Source of the DNA: Lachnospiraceae bacterium UBA7093
GTDB lineage: Bacteria; Bacillota; Clostridia; Lachnospirales; Lachnospiraceae
DNA: 44,865 nucleotides
NCBI GenBank assembly: GCA_002492465.1
Contig: DKYT01000015.1
Coordinates: 1-44,865 of the forward strand
Direction: 5' to 3'
The notes beneath the pieces were generated by a model. It saw only the letters and a program-made list of their open reading frames with translations, ran no database searches and was not told the DNA's origin. Of the stretch, positions 33,528-42,412 are shown piece after piece (positions within the stretch are counted from its first letter, which is position 1; every line of letters begins with the position of its first letter). Both the position numbers and the translations under genes were made by a program.

Positions 33528-34466
33528 TTACATGACGATTGCGGATACCAGGGGCATGGTGGCTACAGATAGAATTGTGGTAAGCGCCACGCCTCTGGAC
33601 GCCATTTCGTAGTCACCGTCGTATTGCTGGGCAAGCATTGCCGTCATGCTGCCCACCGGGGTAGCAAGCATCACCATGCACACGCCGCAGAGAACCTGAT
33701 TGTCTACAAACTGGCGGATTATCAGTACGCCTGCCACCGGAATGAGTATCAGCTTGATTGCAGAGAAGATCAGAAGTTTTACATCTGTAAAAAGCTTTTT
33801 TAAATCTATGTCGGCAAGAGAAGCGCCGATGACCATCATACTTAAAGGCGCCGTAAGATTGCTGAGATGGGTTACCGTAGTCTTTAAAAAGGCAGGCACC
33901 GGTATGCCAAGGAGGTAGATGAGGATGGTCAAAATGCAGGCGATCACGCCGATGTTGCATATTCTGCCCAGAGAAGAAGTTTTTTCCCGGGAAGCATTTT
34001 CCCCCTGGCTGGTTTCTTTTTTCTCTCCGGTCATTGCGGAGATTCCGTAGGTGTAAATTAAAATATTGTAGGGGATCATAAAGAGTGCCGCATAGAGCAG
34101 GGCGCCGTTTCCGTACAGCGCGGCAATTACCGGGAAGCCCATAAACCCTATGTTGGAGAAAACCGTCATTGCCTGATAGGTTCCCCTGCTTTTTTTCTCA
34201 ATCCTAAGTACCATGGGAAGCAAAAACGCCAACAGCAAAAGCGCTCCATACATTACCAGCATGATAACTGCCGTAAGCAGCAGCTCCTTTCCTTGAATCC
34301 GTTCTTCTCCCATACATCCGGTGAGAATCAACGCCGGATTTGCAATATTTACCACAATAGCGGACAGCTTTTTGCTGACCTCCTCTGTAATAACATTTTT
34401 TCGATTGCAAAAATAGCCTATCCCCATCAATATAAACAGCACGATCATTTGCTGTAAAAGCAACAT
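33528..34466 (-). CDS. AEC family transporter
   Basis: A 312-residue membrane protein with about ten hydrophobic segments, of the auxin efflux carrier/malonate-malate permease family. It starts LLLQQMIVLFILMGIGYFCN, followed by LSAIVVNIANPALIL, and ends with a VMLATPVGSMTAMLAQQYDG segment, all typical. Substrates in bacteria are usually dicarboxylates, but this one is not determined. The ATG at 34466 follows GGAAGG and lies five bases after the S4 protein stop, so the two are coupled. A longer reading to 34562 overlaps that gene and was rejected. Confidence 0.85.
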   Translation of the reverse strand: MLLLQQMIVLFILMGIGYFCNRKNVITEEVSKKLSAIVVNIANPALILTGCMGEERIQGKELLLTAVIMLVMYGALLLLAFLLPMVLRIEKKSRGTYQAMTVFSNIGFMGFPVIAALYGNGALLYAALFMIPYNILIYTYGISAMTGEKKETSQGENASREKTSSLGRICNIGVIACILTILIYLLGIPVPAFLKTTVTHLSNLTAPLSMMVIGASLADIDLKKLFTDVKLLIFSAIKLILIPVAGVLIIRQFVDNQVLCGVCMVMLATPVGSMTAMLAQQYDGDYEMASRGVALTTILSVATMPLVSAIVM

Positions 34467-34471
34467 AGTAT

Positions 34472-35236
34472 TTACCTTCCTTTTCCATAATATAAAATAA
34501 GGGCGTTGATTTTTCCCTTTTTGCTGACACCCTGGGAACCGGAATAGACAAATTTTCCCCATCCCCTCAGTGTAACCACGTCCCCGCTTTTTAAAGACCT
34601 GCTGCCGTTTTCACAGAGTCTGCCGTTGACAAACACCTTTTTCTGTCCAAAAAGCGCTGCCCCTTCATTTCGGGAAAGCCGGCATACCTTCGACAATACG
34701 CCGTCTATCCTTTCGGAGGCAATCTGAACTCTCATTTCCTGCATCTCCGGTCTGGTCAACTCCGGAACCTTTTCTTCTCTGCTGCAAAGGACGGAAGTGT
34801 GCTTTACCCTTGTCAGATTTTCTATGATAAAATCAGCCATATTTTCCCCACAGAAAAAATAGCCGGTCTGATCCACAATAAAAATATCCCCCAAAGTGCT
34901 TCTTTCAATCCCCAAATTCATAAGCGCCCCCAGGAAATCCCTGTGGGTCAGTGCGTCCGCAAACTTGGCGGCGAGAGGCTTTGCCCCAATACATGCAATG
35001 GGAAAGGCTTCTTCGTATCCCAGCTCCTGGGGACTGCCAAAACGGATCATGGCGCGCTCGCAGAATTCTCCGCCGCCCCACACCTTCCACGGCACATAGG
35101 AAAGCTCTCCCTCCATCTCATAAAAACAGGACAATTCCGCCAGACTCAGAAATCCGGTAAACGTATATTGATTATTTTGATAACATTTCCCGGCAAGCTC
35201 CCTGAAACGCTTTTTTAATAATTCCTCCTCTTCCAT
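34472..35236 (-). CDS. YlmH-like S4-domain RNA-binding protein
   Basis: A 254-residue protein of the YlmH family, which binds RNA and stalled ribosomal subunits and is often near cell-division genes. The N-terminal part matches the family with FTGFLSLAEL and MIRFG. The central IACIGAKPLAAKFADALTHR and RDFLGALMNLGIERSTLGDI are diagnostic. The C-terminal S4 domain begins at ERIDGVLSKVCRLSRNEGAA and contains FVNGRLCENGSRSLKSGD. The ATG at 35236 follows GGAGG with five bases between. Here its partner is an AEC transporter rather than divIVA or ftsZ-linked genes. Confidence 0.88.
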   Translation of the reverse strand: MEEEELLKKRFRELAGKCYQNNQYTFTGFLSLAELSCFYEMEGELSYVPWKVWGGGEFCERAMIRFGSPQELGYEEAFPIACIGAKPLAAKFADALTHRDFLGALMNLGIERSTLGDIFIVDQTGYFFCGENMADFIIENLTRVKHTSVLCSREEKVPELTRPEMQEMRVQIASERIDGVLSKVCRLSRNEGAALFGQKKVFVNGRLCENGSRSLKSGDVVTLRGWGKFVYSGSQGVSKKGKINALILYYGKGR

Positions 35237-35302
35237 CCTTACCTCCATTACAAAGCGTTTTATGTTGATTCTTTGCCCGCAAGTTTTCTACATAAGCCGG
35301 GC

Positions 35303-35331
35303 AAAATATGATAAAATAATGTTGGTGTCAA
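35303..35331 (-). promoter_or_regulatory. Promoter inside palindrome D, facing ylmH
   Basis: On the minus strand a perfect TTGACA (35331-35326) lies 17 bases before TATTTT (35308-35303). The -35 box and most of the spacer form the left arm of the palindrome. Confidence 0.55.
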
Positions 35332-35385
35332 AGGCGCTGTCCCGCAGTGGCGGCTGGCGGATTCTGACACCAACATTATTTTATC
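35310..35385. repeat. Intergenic palindrome D
   Basis: The arms at 35310-35330 and 35365-35385 are perfect 21-base reverse complements (GATAAAATAATGTTGGTGTCA) around a 34-base loop. It lies between the divergent ylmH and GH2 genes. The right arm carries a similar CTGACA toward the GH2 gene but a weak -10. The loop is unrelated to the other palindromes here. Confidence 0.7.
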
Positions 35386-35423
35386 CTCAATAACCCCTAA
35401 AGTCAAAAAATAAGGAGAATTCC

Positions 35424-37256
35424 ATGAATTTTTCAGACGCCCTTAAAAGTATCATTAAACCCCACGAAGAGGATCAGCTTACTCCCCTTTCCACACCCTT
35501 TGGTGAAAAGCTGGACCCGGAGCAGGTATTGCCGGAATATCCCCGCCCCCAACTGCAACGGGATTCCTTCCTCTCCTTAAATGGTTATTGGGACTATGCT
35601 ATCACTTCCAATGACACTTTTCCGTCTGCTTTTGAGGGCAAAATTTTAGTTCCCTTTTCTCCGGAATCCTCTCTTTCGGGAGTAAACAGACAGCTGAAAC
35701 CAACCGAATTTCTTTGGTATCGCACGCTGCTGCCTGAAGGCGTAAAGGAGCTTTCCTCCAAAGGACATCTTATCCTGCATTTCGGAGCTGTAGACTATGA
35801 AGCCGAGATTTTTTTAAACGGTCGTCACGCTGCTTCCCACAAAGGCGGCTATCTGCCTTTTCATATTGACATCACGGACTTTTTAAATTCCGAAAGCAAC
35901 GAACTGGTGATAAAGGTTCGGGATGTGACAGATCAGGAAAGTCAGGCAAGGGGAAAGCAATCCCTCCGCCGTGGCGGCATTTTTTATACGGCGCAAAGCG
36001 GCATCTGGCAGACCGTATGGCTGGAGCAGGTACCCCGCAGCTACGTGGAAAATTTATGGTTTGAAACCGACTATGATGGGCGCAGGGTCACAGCCCATAT
36101 AACTGCATTTGCAGAAAAAGACCTGCCTGCTCTTTCCCTCTCCGTCTTTGCCCGGAACCGGGAAATAATAAAGCGCTCCATTCCCATATCCTCCATAGGC
36201 TCCTTCCAGGGAAAAAATCAACTTGTTTCCGTTTCTCTTTCCTTTACCCTTCCGGAAGAGGATTTTCACAGCTGGAGTCCTGAGGATCCCTTTTTATACC
36301 AGGCAGTTCTCACCTTAGGGGAAGACAAAGTGCAAAGCTATTTTGCCATGCGCCTTTTTACCATAGAAAAGACACAGCAAAACAACAGCCAGATTCCTGT
36401 ATTCTGTTTAAACCACAAGCCCTGCTTCCTTATGGGCGTATTAGACCAGGGCTATTGGCCGGATGGACTCTACACCGCCCCTTCCGATGAGGCGCTTCTG
36501 TACGACATTACCGCAATGAAGACGTTGGGCTTTAATATGCTGCGCAAGCATATCAAGGTGGAAAGCGCCCGCTGGTATTATCACTGCGACCGTCTGGGCA
36601 TGATCGTCTGTCAGGATATGGTAAACGGCGGAAGCCGCTATCATATGCCGGTGATCAGCTACCTGCCCACCCTGTGTCCAAGCCTTGCCTCCCGGCTGAA
36701 GGATTCTCACTACGCCATGCTCTCCCGCAAGGACATGAAGGCACGCAGGCAGTGGGAAAAGGAATGTTCCGAAACCGTAGAATACCTGAAATTTTTCCCC
36801 TCCATTGCCATATGGGTGCCTTTTAATGAGGGCTGGGGGCAGTTTGACACCCTTCGAATTACAGAAATGATCCGGGATCAGGATCCTTCCCGTCTCATTG
36901 ACTCCGCCAGCGGCTGGTTTGACCAGAACTGCGGCGACTTTATCAGCGTGCACAATTATTTCCGTCCTCTTAAGGTTTCCGTGAAGAAGTGGGAAGACCG
37001 CGCTTTCTTTTTGTCTGAATACGGTGGCTTTGCCTGCCATCTAAAAGGACATACCAGCGTAGAGAGGATTTTCGGCTACAAACGTTATGAAAATCTTTCC
37101 GACTTTCAAAACGCCTACCGGGAATTGATGGAACAGTCTCTGCTGCCCTTAAAGGAACAGGGATTAAGCGGCGCCGTATACACCCAGCTTTCGGATGTGG
37201 AGGAGGAGGTCAACGGTCTGCTCACCTACGACCGGAAAGTTAACAAGCTAGGCTAG
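35424..37256 (+). CDS. Glycoside hydrolase family 2 protein
   Basis: A 610-residue cytoplasmic enzyme, without signal peptide, that cleaves terminal beta-linked sugars such as galactose, glucuronic acid or mannose. The sugar-binding domain covers about 40-205 and ends with GIFYTAQSGIWQTVWLE. An Ig-like domain follows, then a TIM barrel. The acid/base pair is N468-E469 in PFNEGWGQFD and the nucleophile is E532 in FFLSEYGGFA. The barrel also has FNMLRKHIKVESARWYYHCD. AGGAG precedes the ATG. The final eight bases overlap the converging MATE gene. The exact linkage cannot be read from sequence. Confidence 0.92.
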   Translation: MNFSDALKSIIKPHEEDQLTPLSTPFGEKLDPEQVLPEYPRPQLQRDSFLSLNGYWDYAITSNDTFPSAFEGKILVPFSPESSLSGVNRQLKPTEFLWYRTLLPEGVKELSSKGHLILHFGAVDYEAEIFLNGRHAASHKGGYLPFHIDITDFLNSESNELVIKVRDVTDQESQARGKQSLRRGGIFYTAQSGIWQTVWLEQVPRSYVENLWFETDYDGRRVTAHITAFAEKDLPALSLSVFARNREIIKRSIPISSIGSFQGKNQLVSVSLSFTLPEEDFHSWSPEDPFLYQAVLTLGEDKVQSYFAMRLFTIEKTQQNNSQIPVFCLNHKPCFLMGVLDQGYWPDGLYTAPSDEALLYDITAMKTLGFNMLRKHIKVESARWYYHCDRLGMIVCQDMVNGGSRYHMPVISYLPTLCPSLASRLKDSHYAMLSRKDMKARRQWEKECSETVEYLKFFPSIAIWVPFNEGWGQFDTLRITEMIRDQDPSRLIDSASGWFDQNCGDFISVHNYFRPLKVSVKKWEDRAFFLSEYGGFACHLKGHTSVERIFGYKRYENLSDFQNAYRELMEQSLLPLKEQGLSGAVYTQLSDVEEEVNGLLTYDRKVNKLG

Positions 37257-38606
37257 ATTTCCCATCATTCTCTCCAGCTTCCGCCGTACATGAATGTATG
37301 CCGGTATCAGGAAAGCGTCTGCAAACAGCCATGCAAGGGGGCTAGCGAAGCAGGCTCCGGTAAATCCAAAAGCCGGAACCAGCACCAGTCCGCCTATGGT
37401 TCTTGCGATCATTTCAAATACCCCCGCCAATATGGCAAAGGTTCCAAATCCCACCCCCTGGATCATGAAACGGATAATATTTACCAACGCCAGAGGAATA
37501 TAAAAGGCGCTGTTTATAATCAAAAACAGCCGGGCGTTATCCAGCATTTCCTGCTCCGCCGAGTCCACAAACAGGGATGCAAGGCTCCCTCCAAAGAAAT
37601 ACAGCACTACAAAGGCAATCAGGGAATAACCGATTCCCAGCCAGATACAGTTTTTCAGCCCCGTTCCCAGCCGTTCCAGCTTCTTTGCGCCCACATTCTG
37701 ACCGCCATAGGTTGCCATGGTAGAGCCCATAGCGTCAAAAGGACAGCAAAAAAACATACTCACCTTTCCTCCTGCCGTGACGGAAGCTACCGCAAGAGAT
37801 CCCAGCGTATTAACCGAGGTCTGCAAAATCACAGAGCCAATCGCCGTAATGGAATATTGAAGCCCCATGGGAACCCCCATGCCGCAAAGACTTCTCACAT
37901 GAGCAGCATTCAGTTTCCACTCTTCTTTTTTAATATGCAGGATCTCAAATTTCTTTATCATATAAACCAGACACAGTACCCCTGAAATCAGCTGGGACGC
38001 CACCGTCGCCACTGCCGCTCCTGCAACTCCCATTTGAAACACCAGAATACATAGCAGATCCAGCCCGATATTCAAAAAGGAGGATAAGGTCAAAAAGACC
38101 AACGGCGTCTTACTGTCCCCCATGGACCGAATAATTCCCGAAAGCATGTTGTAAAGATAAATTGCCGGAATTCCCGCGAAAATAATGACAATATAAGCAT
38201 AGGCATCCGCAAAAATATCCTCCGGCGTTTTCATCCAGATCAGGATATTTCTGCACAAAAAAACAACGATCACCGTCATTACCAGAGAAAAAATCAGAGA
38301 CAGCCAGACACAGTTGGCAATCACCTGCCGCATTCCGCTGTAATCCTTTGCCCCGAATTTATGCGCCACCGGAATTGCAAATCCACTGCATACTCCCATA
38401 CAAAAGCCCACGATCATAAAGTTTATGGAACCTGTCGCTCCTACTCCAGCCAGCGCATTCATGCCCAGAAACTGCCCCACAATCACCGTATCCACCACGC
38501 TGTAGAACTGCTGGAATAAAAATCCAAACAAAAGAGGCAGAGAAAATCCCAGAATTAATTTCATAGGCGAACCTACCGTCATGTCCTTCGTTGAATCCTT
38601 AGCCAT
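37248..38606 (-). CDS. MATE family efflux transporter, second copy
   Basis: A 452-residue membrane protein with twelve hydrophobic segments, of the MATE family. The start region, GSPMKLILGFSLPLLFGFLF and QQFYSVVDTVIVGQFLG, and the loop GVCSGFAIPVAHKFGAKDY are typical. It is only distantly similar to the exporter at 11485-12861. The ATG at 38606 follows GGAGG by eight bases. Longer readings to 38648 pass through the hairpin upstream. It converges on the GH2 gene with a nine-base overlap of reading frames. The substrate is unknown. Confidence 0.92.
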   Translation of the reverse strand: MAKDSTKDMTVGSPMKLILGFSLPLLFGFLFQQFYSVVDTVIVGQFLGMNALAGVGATGSINFMIVGFCMGVCSGFAIPVAHKFGAKDYSGMRQVIANCVWLSLIFSLVMTVIVVFLCRNILIWMKTPEDIFADAYAYIVIIFAGIPAIYLYNMLSGIIRSMGDSKTPLVFLTLSSFLNIGLDLLCILVFQMGVAGAAVATVASQLISGVLCLVYMIKKFEILHIKKEEWKLNAAHVRSLCGMGVPMGLQYSITAIGSVILQTSVNTLGSLAVASVTAGGKVSMFFCCPFDAMGSTMATYGGQNVGAKKLERLGTGLKNCIWLGIGYSLIAFVVLYFFGGSLASLFVDSAEQEMLDNARLFLIINSAFYIPLALVNIIRFMIQGVGFGTFAILAGVFEMIARTIGGLVLVPAFGFTGACFASPLAWLFADAFLIPAYIHVRRKLERMMGNLA

Positions 38607-38625
38607 TTTTTTATCCTCCAATAGC

Positions 38626-38671
38626 AAAGCCTGTGTGATAAACCACAATAGAGTATAATCACACAGGCTTT
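38626..38671. repeat. Hairpin upstream of the second MATE gene
   Basis: A perfect fourteen-base stem AAAGCCTGTGTGAT/ATCACACAGGCTTT encloses an eighteen-base loop containing a TATACT-like -10 on the minus strand. It stands directly before the MATE ribosome site. It may be a second terminator for the fucI operon or affect MATE expression. Confidence 0.55.
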
Positions 38672-38707
38672 AAAAAGCTAGTATCAATATCTACAAAAAT
38701 TACCATG

Positions 38708-38735
38708 AAAAAAAGGCTTTTTCGCAATTATTGCG
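38708..38735 (-). terminator. Terminator of the fucI-like operon
   Basis: A CGCAAT/ATTGCG stem (38723-38735) follows six bases after the isomerase stop. On the minus strand a run of seven T residues lies shortly after (38714-38708). Confidence 0.5.
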
Positions 38736-38740
38736 CAGAA

Positions 38741-40228
38741 TCAAAGTGCAAAAGGATTCTCCGATTTATACCGCATTCCCTTAGGCTGGTTAAACCCGAT
38801 CTCCTCCAGTTCTACCCCTATGTATTTGAACACCTCGTACAGCGCTTTTCCGTAATGACCAAAGGCAACGGCTCCGTGATGGGGATAATTTCCTTCGATC
38901 AGCACATGACGGTAAAATCTTCCCATTTCCGGAATTGCAAATACGCCGATGCTGCCAAAAGATCTGGTTGCCACCGGAAGAACCTCCCCCTGGGCAATGT
39001 AACCCCGAAGCTTGCAGTCGGCGGTAGACTGGAGACGATAAAAGGTAATATCGCCAGGCGCGATATCCCCCTCCAGGGTACCGTTTGTAACCTCTTCAGG
39101 AAGAGATCTTGCCATAATCATCTGATTTTTCATGCTGCAGAAAGCAAGTTTTCTTGAGCAGGTATTTCCGCAATGGAAGCCCATAAAGGTATCCTTGTGG
39201 GTGTATGCAAATTTTCCCTTGATGGATTCCTCATACATATCCTCAGGAACCGTATTATTGATATCTAACAGGGTTACCACATCTTCGCTTACCGCCGCTC
39301 CGATAAACTCACTTAAGCACCCGTAAATATCCACCTCGCAGGAAACCGGAATGCCCATTCCTGTCAGGCGGCTGTTTACATAACATGGCACAAAGCCAAA
39401 CTGTGTCTGAAATGCAGGCCAGCATTTTCCCGCAATCGCCACATATTTCCGGTATCCCTTGTGCTCCTCCACCCAGTCAAGCAGGGTCAGCTCATACTGA
39501 GCAAGCTTTTCCAGAATTTCCGGCTTTTGATTGCCCTCTCCCAGCTCCTCTTCCATCTCCTTTACCTTTGCAGGGATTCTCTCATCCTTACTATGGCGGT
39601 TAAATGCCTCAAAAAGATCCAACTCTGAGTTTTCTTCGATCTCTACCCCCAGATTGTAAAGCTGCTTGATCGGCGCATTGCAGGCAAGGAAATTAAGCGG
39701 TCTGGGACCAAAGCTGATAATCTTAAGGCTCTTTAAGCCTATAACCGCTCTTGCAACAGGCACAAACTCATGGATCATGTCTGCACATTCTTCCGCTGTC
39801 CCAACAGGATATTCGGGAATATACGCCCGGATATTCCGAAGCTTTAAGTTGTAGCTGGCATTTAACATGCCGCAGTAGGCGTCTCCTCTTCCTCCGATCA
39901 GATCGTTTTGGCTTTCCTCCGATGCCGCTACAAACATAGACGGTCCGTCAAAATGCTTTGCAAGCAGTGTCTCTGAGATTTCCGGTCCAAAATTCCCCAG
40001 GTAGACGCACAACGCATTACAGCCCGCCTTTTTCACATCCTCCAACGCCTGAACCATGTGGATCTCGCTTTCCACAATGCAGATGGGACATTCATAAATA
40101 TCTGCATCACCATATTTCGTCCGGTATGCGTCCGCTAGTGCCTTCCTCCTGTTTACGGACAGCTCCTCCGGAAAGCAATCACGACTGACTGCTACGATTC
40201 CGATCTTTACTTGTGGCAAATTGTTCAT
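38741..40228 (-). CDS. L-fucose/L-arabinose isomerase family protein
   Basis: A 495-residue ketol isomerase that converts an aldose to a ketose, metal-dependent and cytoplasmic. Family features include the N-terminal KIGIVAVSRDCFP, the central GKCWPAFQTQFGFVPC, EVDIYGCLSEFIG, and GFHCGNTCSRKL, where the His and nearby acidic residues bind the metal. At 495 residues it is shorter than canonical FucI (about 590) and fits the broader family. AGGAGG precedes the ATG. Downstream partners in the pathway are XylB and a DUF4867 protein. No fucose-specific genes are near, so D-arabinose, D-lyxose or a related sugar is as likely as L-fucose. Confidence 0.85.
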   Translation of the reverse strand: MNNLPQVKIGIVAVSRDCFPEELSVNRRKALADAYRTKYGDADIYECPICIVESEIHMVQALEDVKKAGCNALCVYLGNFGPEISETLLAKHFDGPSMFVAASEESQNDLIGGRGDAYCGMLNASYNLKLRNIRAYIPEYPVGTAEECADMIHEFVPVARAVIGLKSLKIISFGPRPLNFLACNAPIKQLYNLGVEIEENSELDLFEAFNRHSKDERIPAKVKEMEEELGEGNQKPEILEKLAQYELTLLDWVEEHKGYRKYVAIAGKCWPAFQTQFGFVPCYVNSRLTGMGIPVSCEVDIYGCLSEFIGAAVSEDVVTLLDINNTVPEDMYEESIKGKFAYTHKDTFMGFHCGNTCSRKLAFCSMKNQMIMARSLPEEVTNGTLEGDIAPGDITFYRLQSTADCKLRGYIAQGEVLPVATRSFGSIGVFAIPEMGRFYRHVLIEGNYPHHGAVAFGHYGKALYEVFKYIGVELEEIGFNQPKGMRYKSENPFAL

Positions 40229-40270
40229 GGTTAAATCCTCCTTTAAATGTTTTATGGTTTTGACTGCTTC

Positions 40271-40894
40271 TTATTCGTCGATACAAAGATTCTTTCCTAC
40301 AAGCCCCATAGGACTTCCCTCGGGCAGTCCTCCCTCTGGGTGTCCTAAAAGCCATTTATTTTTAGCGGTCAAATGACTGTCCTCCCCATTCCCGTGCTCT
40401 TTCTCCAGTGACAGGTTGGTTCCCTCAGGCAACACCACTGCCACCTTAAAGCCTGCTCCTCCTACATCGCAGGGCGCATAATGAAGGGTAGTTCCGTAAA
40501 GTTCCACTGCCGTTCCCCTGGGTACCAAGAAAGCTTTCGCCAAAGCCGTGTCATAGGTATAATCCTCTGTCATCTCCTGCTCGCTTCCCAGAATCAGTAC
40601 AGCGTCTGTCGCCGCCACATTAATTTCAGAGCTTCTATGATATTCCAAAGCATTCAGCATCTTATTGTGACCGTTACAATACCCAACCTGAATCGACAGT
40701 TCCCCATAGATCCTGTCCATTAATATCTGCTTTACAGGGAGCTCTTCTAGAGCCGGCAGCCCAGGCACATACTCCACCCCCTGGGGAAGAGGCGTCTCTT
40801 TCTCCAATACCTCAACCAGCTCTGAAAAATCAATATCTTTTATCACTCTTCCATACTGCTTAAACGCTTCCTCGGTTACGCTGTAAATCTTCAT
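40271..40894 (-). CDS. DUF4867 family protein, cupin-like
   Basis: A 207-residue soluble protein that I place in DUF4867, a family found in Lachnospiraceae sugar operons. The pattern CNGHNKMLNALEYHRSSEIN, then AFLVPRGTAVELYG and TTLHYAPCDVGGAGFKVAVV, resembles a cupin with His/Glu metal ligands, as in small sugar isomerases or ureidoglycolate lyase-like enzymes. It lies between xylB and the isomerase in one operon. A role as isomerase, epimerase or lyase for the same sugar is plausible but not shown. Confidence 0.7.
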   Translation of the reverse strand: MKIYSVTEEAFKQYGRVIKDIDFSELVEVLEKETPLPQGVEYVPGLPALEELPVKQILMDRIYGELSIQVGYCNGHNKMLNALEYHRSSEINVAATDAVLILGSEQEMTEDYTYDTALAKAFLVPRGTAVELYGTTLHYAPCDVGGAGFKVAVVLPEGTNLSLEKEHGNGEDSHLTAKNKWLLGHPEGGLPEGSPMGLVGKNLCIDE

Positions 40895-40920
40895 TTTCTG
40901 TCCCCATCCTTTCCTTTTTG

Positions 40921-42390
40921 CTATTTTATAAGCTCAAATAACGGTCTGCATGCCGGATAAATCTCTTTAAACTGCTGATATCTTTCCTCATACCTTGCCA
41001 CCAGTTCCGGTTCTGGTTCCACTGTATCCACGATCTTCACAATCCGCTCTGCAGCCTCTTCCACACTGCCGTACTCTCCGCAGGCAACCGCCGCCAGCAT
41101 AGCGCCGCCAAGCGCCGGTCCCTCCTCGCTTTCGATTACATCCACCTTTAAATTCAAAATATTAGCAATCATTCTTTTCCAAAGAGGGCTTTTAGCGCCA
41201 CCGCCGCAGATCTTTGTCCTCTCCAGGCAAATTCCCAGCGATTTCGCCACCTCCAGGGAATCCCGCAATGCAAACGCCACTCCCTCCAACACCGCCTGGG
41301 TCATATCCGCTCTTGTGGTATCCATTGTCATGCCGATAAAAGTACCTCTTGCGTTGGGATTATTATGAGGCGAGCGTTCACCCATCAGATAAGGAAGAAA
41401 ATACACATGGTTTTCCCCCAATTTAAAGATCTTCTGCTGCTCTTTTCCGTAATCTTCCGTCCCCAGAATCTCTTCCATCCACCATTTATTACAGGATGCC
41501 GCGCTCAGCATACAGCCCATCAAATGATAATTTCCGTCTGCATGGGCGAAGGCATGAAGGGCGTTATGACGGTCCACCCCAAAGGTTTTAGAGGAAATAA
41601 AGACAGTACCGCTGGTACCTAAGGATATATTGCACATTCCCTCTCCCACCGTTCCTGTTCCCACGGCTGCCGCCGCATTATCTCCCGCGCCTGCCGCCAC
41701 CTTTACCCCTGCGGGTACGCCTAACTGGTCTGCAATTTCCTTCTTCAGGGTCCCCACGCACTCATAGCTCTCAAAAAGCTGCGGAAGCATCTCCTCCCTG
41801 ATGCCGCAGATTTCACACATTTCCTTCGACCATCTGCGATTCTTCACATCCAAAAGCAGCATACCGGAAGCGTCGGACATATCCGTACAGTGGACGCCGG
41901 TAAGCCGATAAGCAATGTAATCCTTCGGCAGCATAATTTTAGCGATTCTGGCAAAGTTTTCCGGCTCCTTATTTTTTACCCACAAAATCTTAGGCGCGGT
42001 AAATCCGGTAAAGGAAATGTTCGCCGTATACTGGGAAAGCCTTTCCTTTCCTATTTCATAATTGAGATAATCGCACTCCTCAAAGGTTCTCCCATCATTC
42101 CATAAAATTGCCGGGCGGATGACCTGGTCCTCCTGATCCAGAATGACAAGCCCATGCATCTGCCCGCCAAAGCTGATCCCTCCGATCCGGCTCTTGTCTG
42201 CCTCCCCAACCAGCTCTTTCATCCCCTCCATAACCGCCTGAAACCAATCCTCCGGCCGCTGTTCAGACCAGCCGGGATGAGGAAATGAAATGGGGTATTC
42301 TTTTGAGACAATCTTCTGAATTTTTCCCTCCCGATCCATTAGCAGCAGCTTTACCGCGCTGGTTCCCAAATCCACACCAATGTACAGCAT
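40921..42390 (-). CDS. xylB: Xylulokinase-like FGGY carbohydrate kinase
   Basis: A 489-residue kinase that phosphorylates a ketopentose, most likely D-xylulose, with ATP. The N-terminal phosphate-binding motif IGVDLGTSAVKLLLMDREGK, the GISFGGQMHGLVILD segment, and the C-terminal CGGGAKSPLWKRMIANILN motif are those of XylB. MHGL is typical of xylulokinases within the FGGY family. The ATG follows GGAGG. It is the second gene after the LacI regulator, with the DUF4867 gene 26 bases downstream. The isomerase in this operon would supply its substrate. D-ribulose is a possible alternative. Confidence 0.9.
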   Translation of the reverse strand: MLYIGVDLGTSAVKLLLMDREGKIQKIVSKEYPISFPHPGWSEQRPEDWFQAVMEGMKELVGEADKSRIGGISFGGQMHGLVILDQEDQVIRPAILWNDGRTFEECDYLNYEIGKERLSQYTANISFTGFTAPKILWVKNKEPENFARIAKIMLPKDYIAYRLTGVHCTDMSDASGMLLLDVKNRRWSKEMCEICGIREEMLPQLFESYECVGTLKKEIADQLGVPAGVKVAAGAGDNAAAAVGTGTVGEGMCNISLGTSGTVFISSKTFGVDRHNALHAFAHADGNYHLMGCMLSAASCNKWWMEEILGTEDYGKEQQKIFKLGENHVYFLPYLMGERSPHNNPNARGTFIGMTMDTTRADMTQAVLEGVAFALRDSLEVAKSLGICLERTKICGGGAKSPLWKRMIANILNLKVDVIESEEGPALGGAMLAAVACGEYGSVEEAAERIVKIVDTVEPEPELVARYEERYQQFKEIYPACRPLFELIK

Positions 42391-42412
42391 GATACTCCTC
42401 CTTTATTTGATT

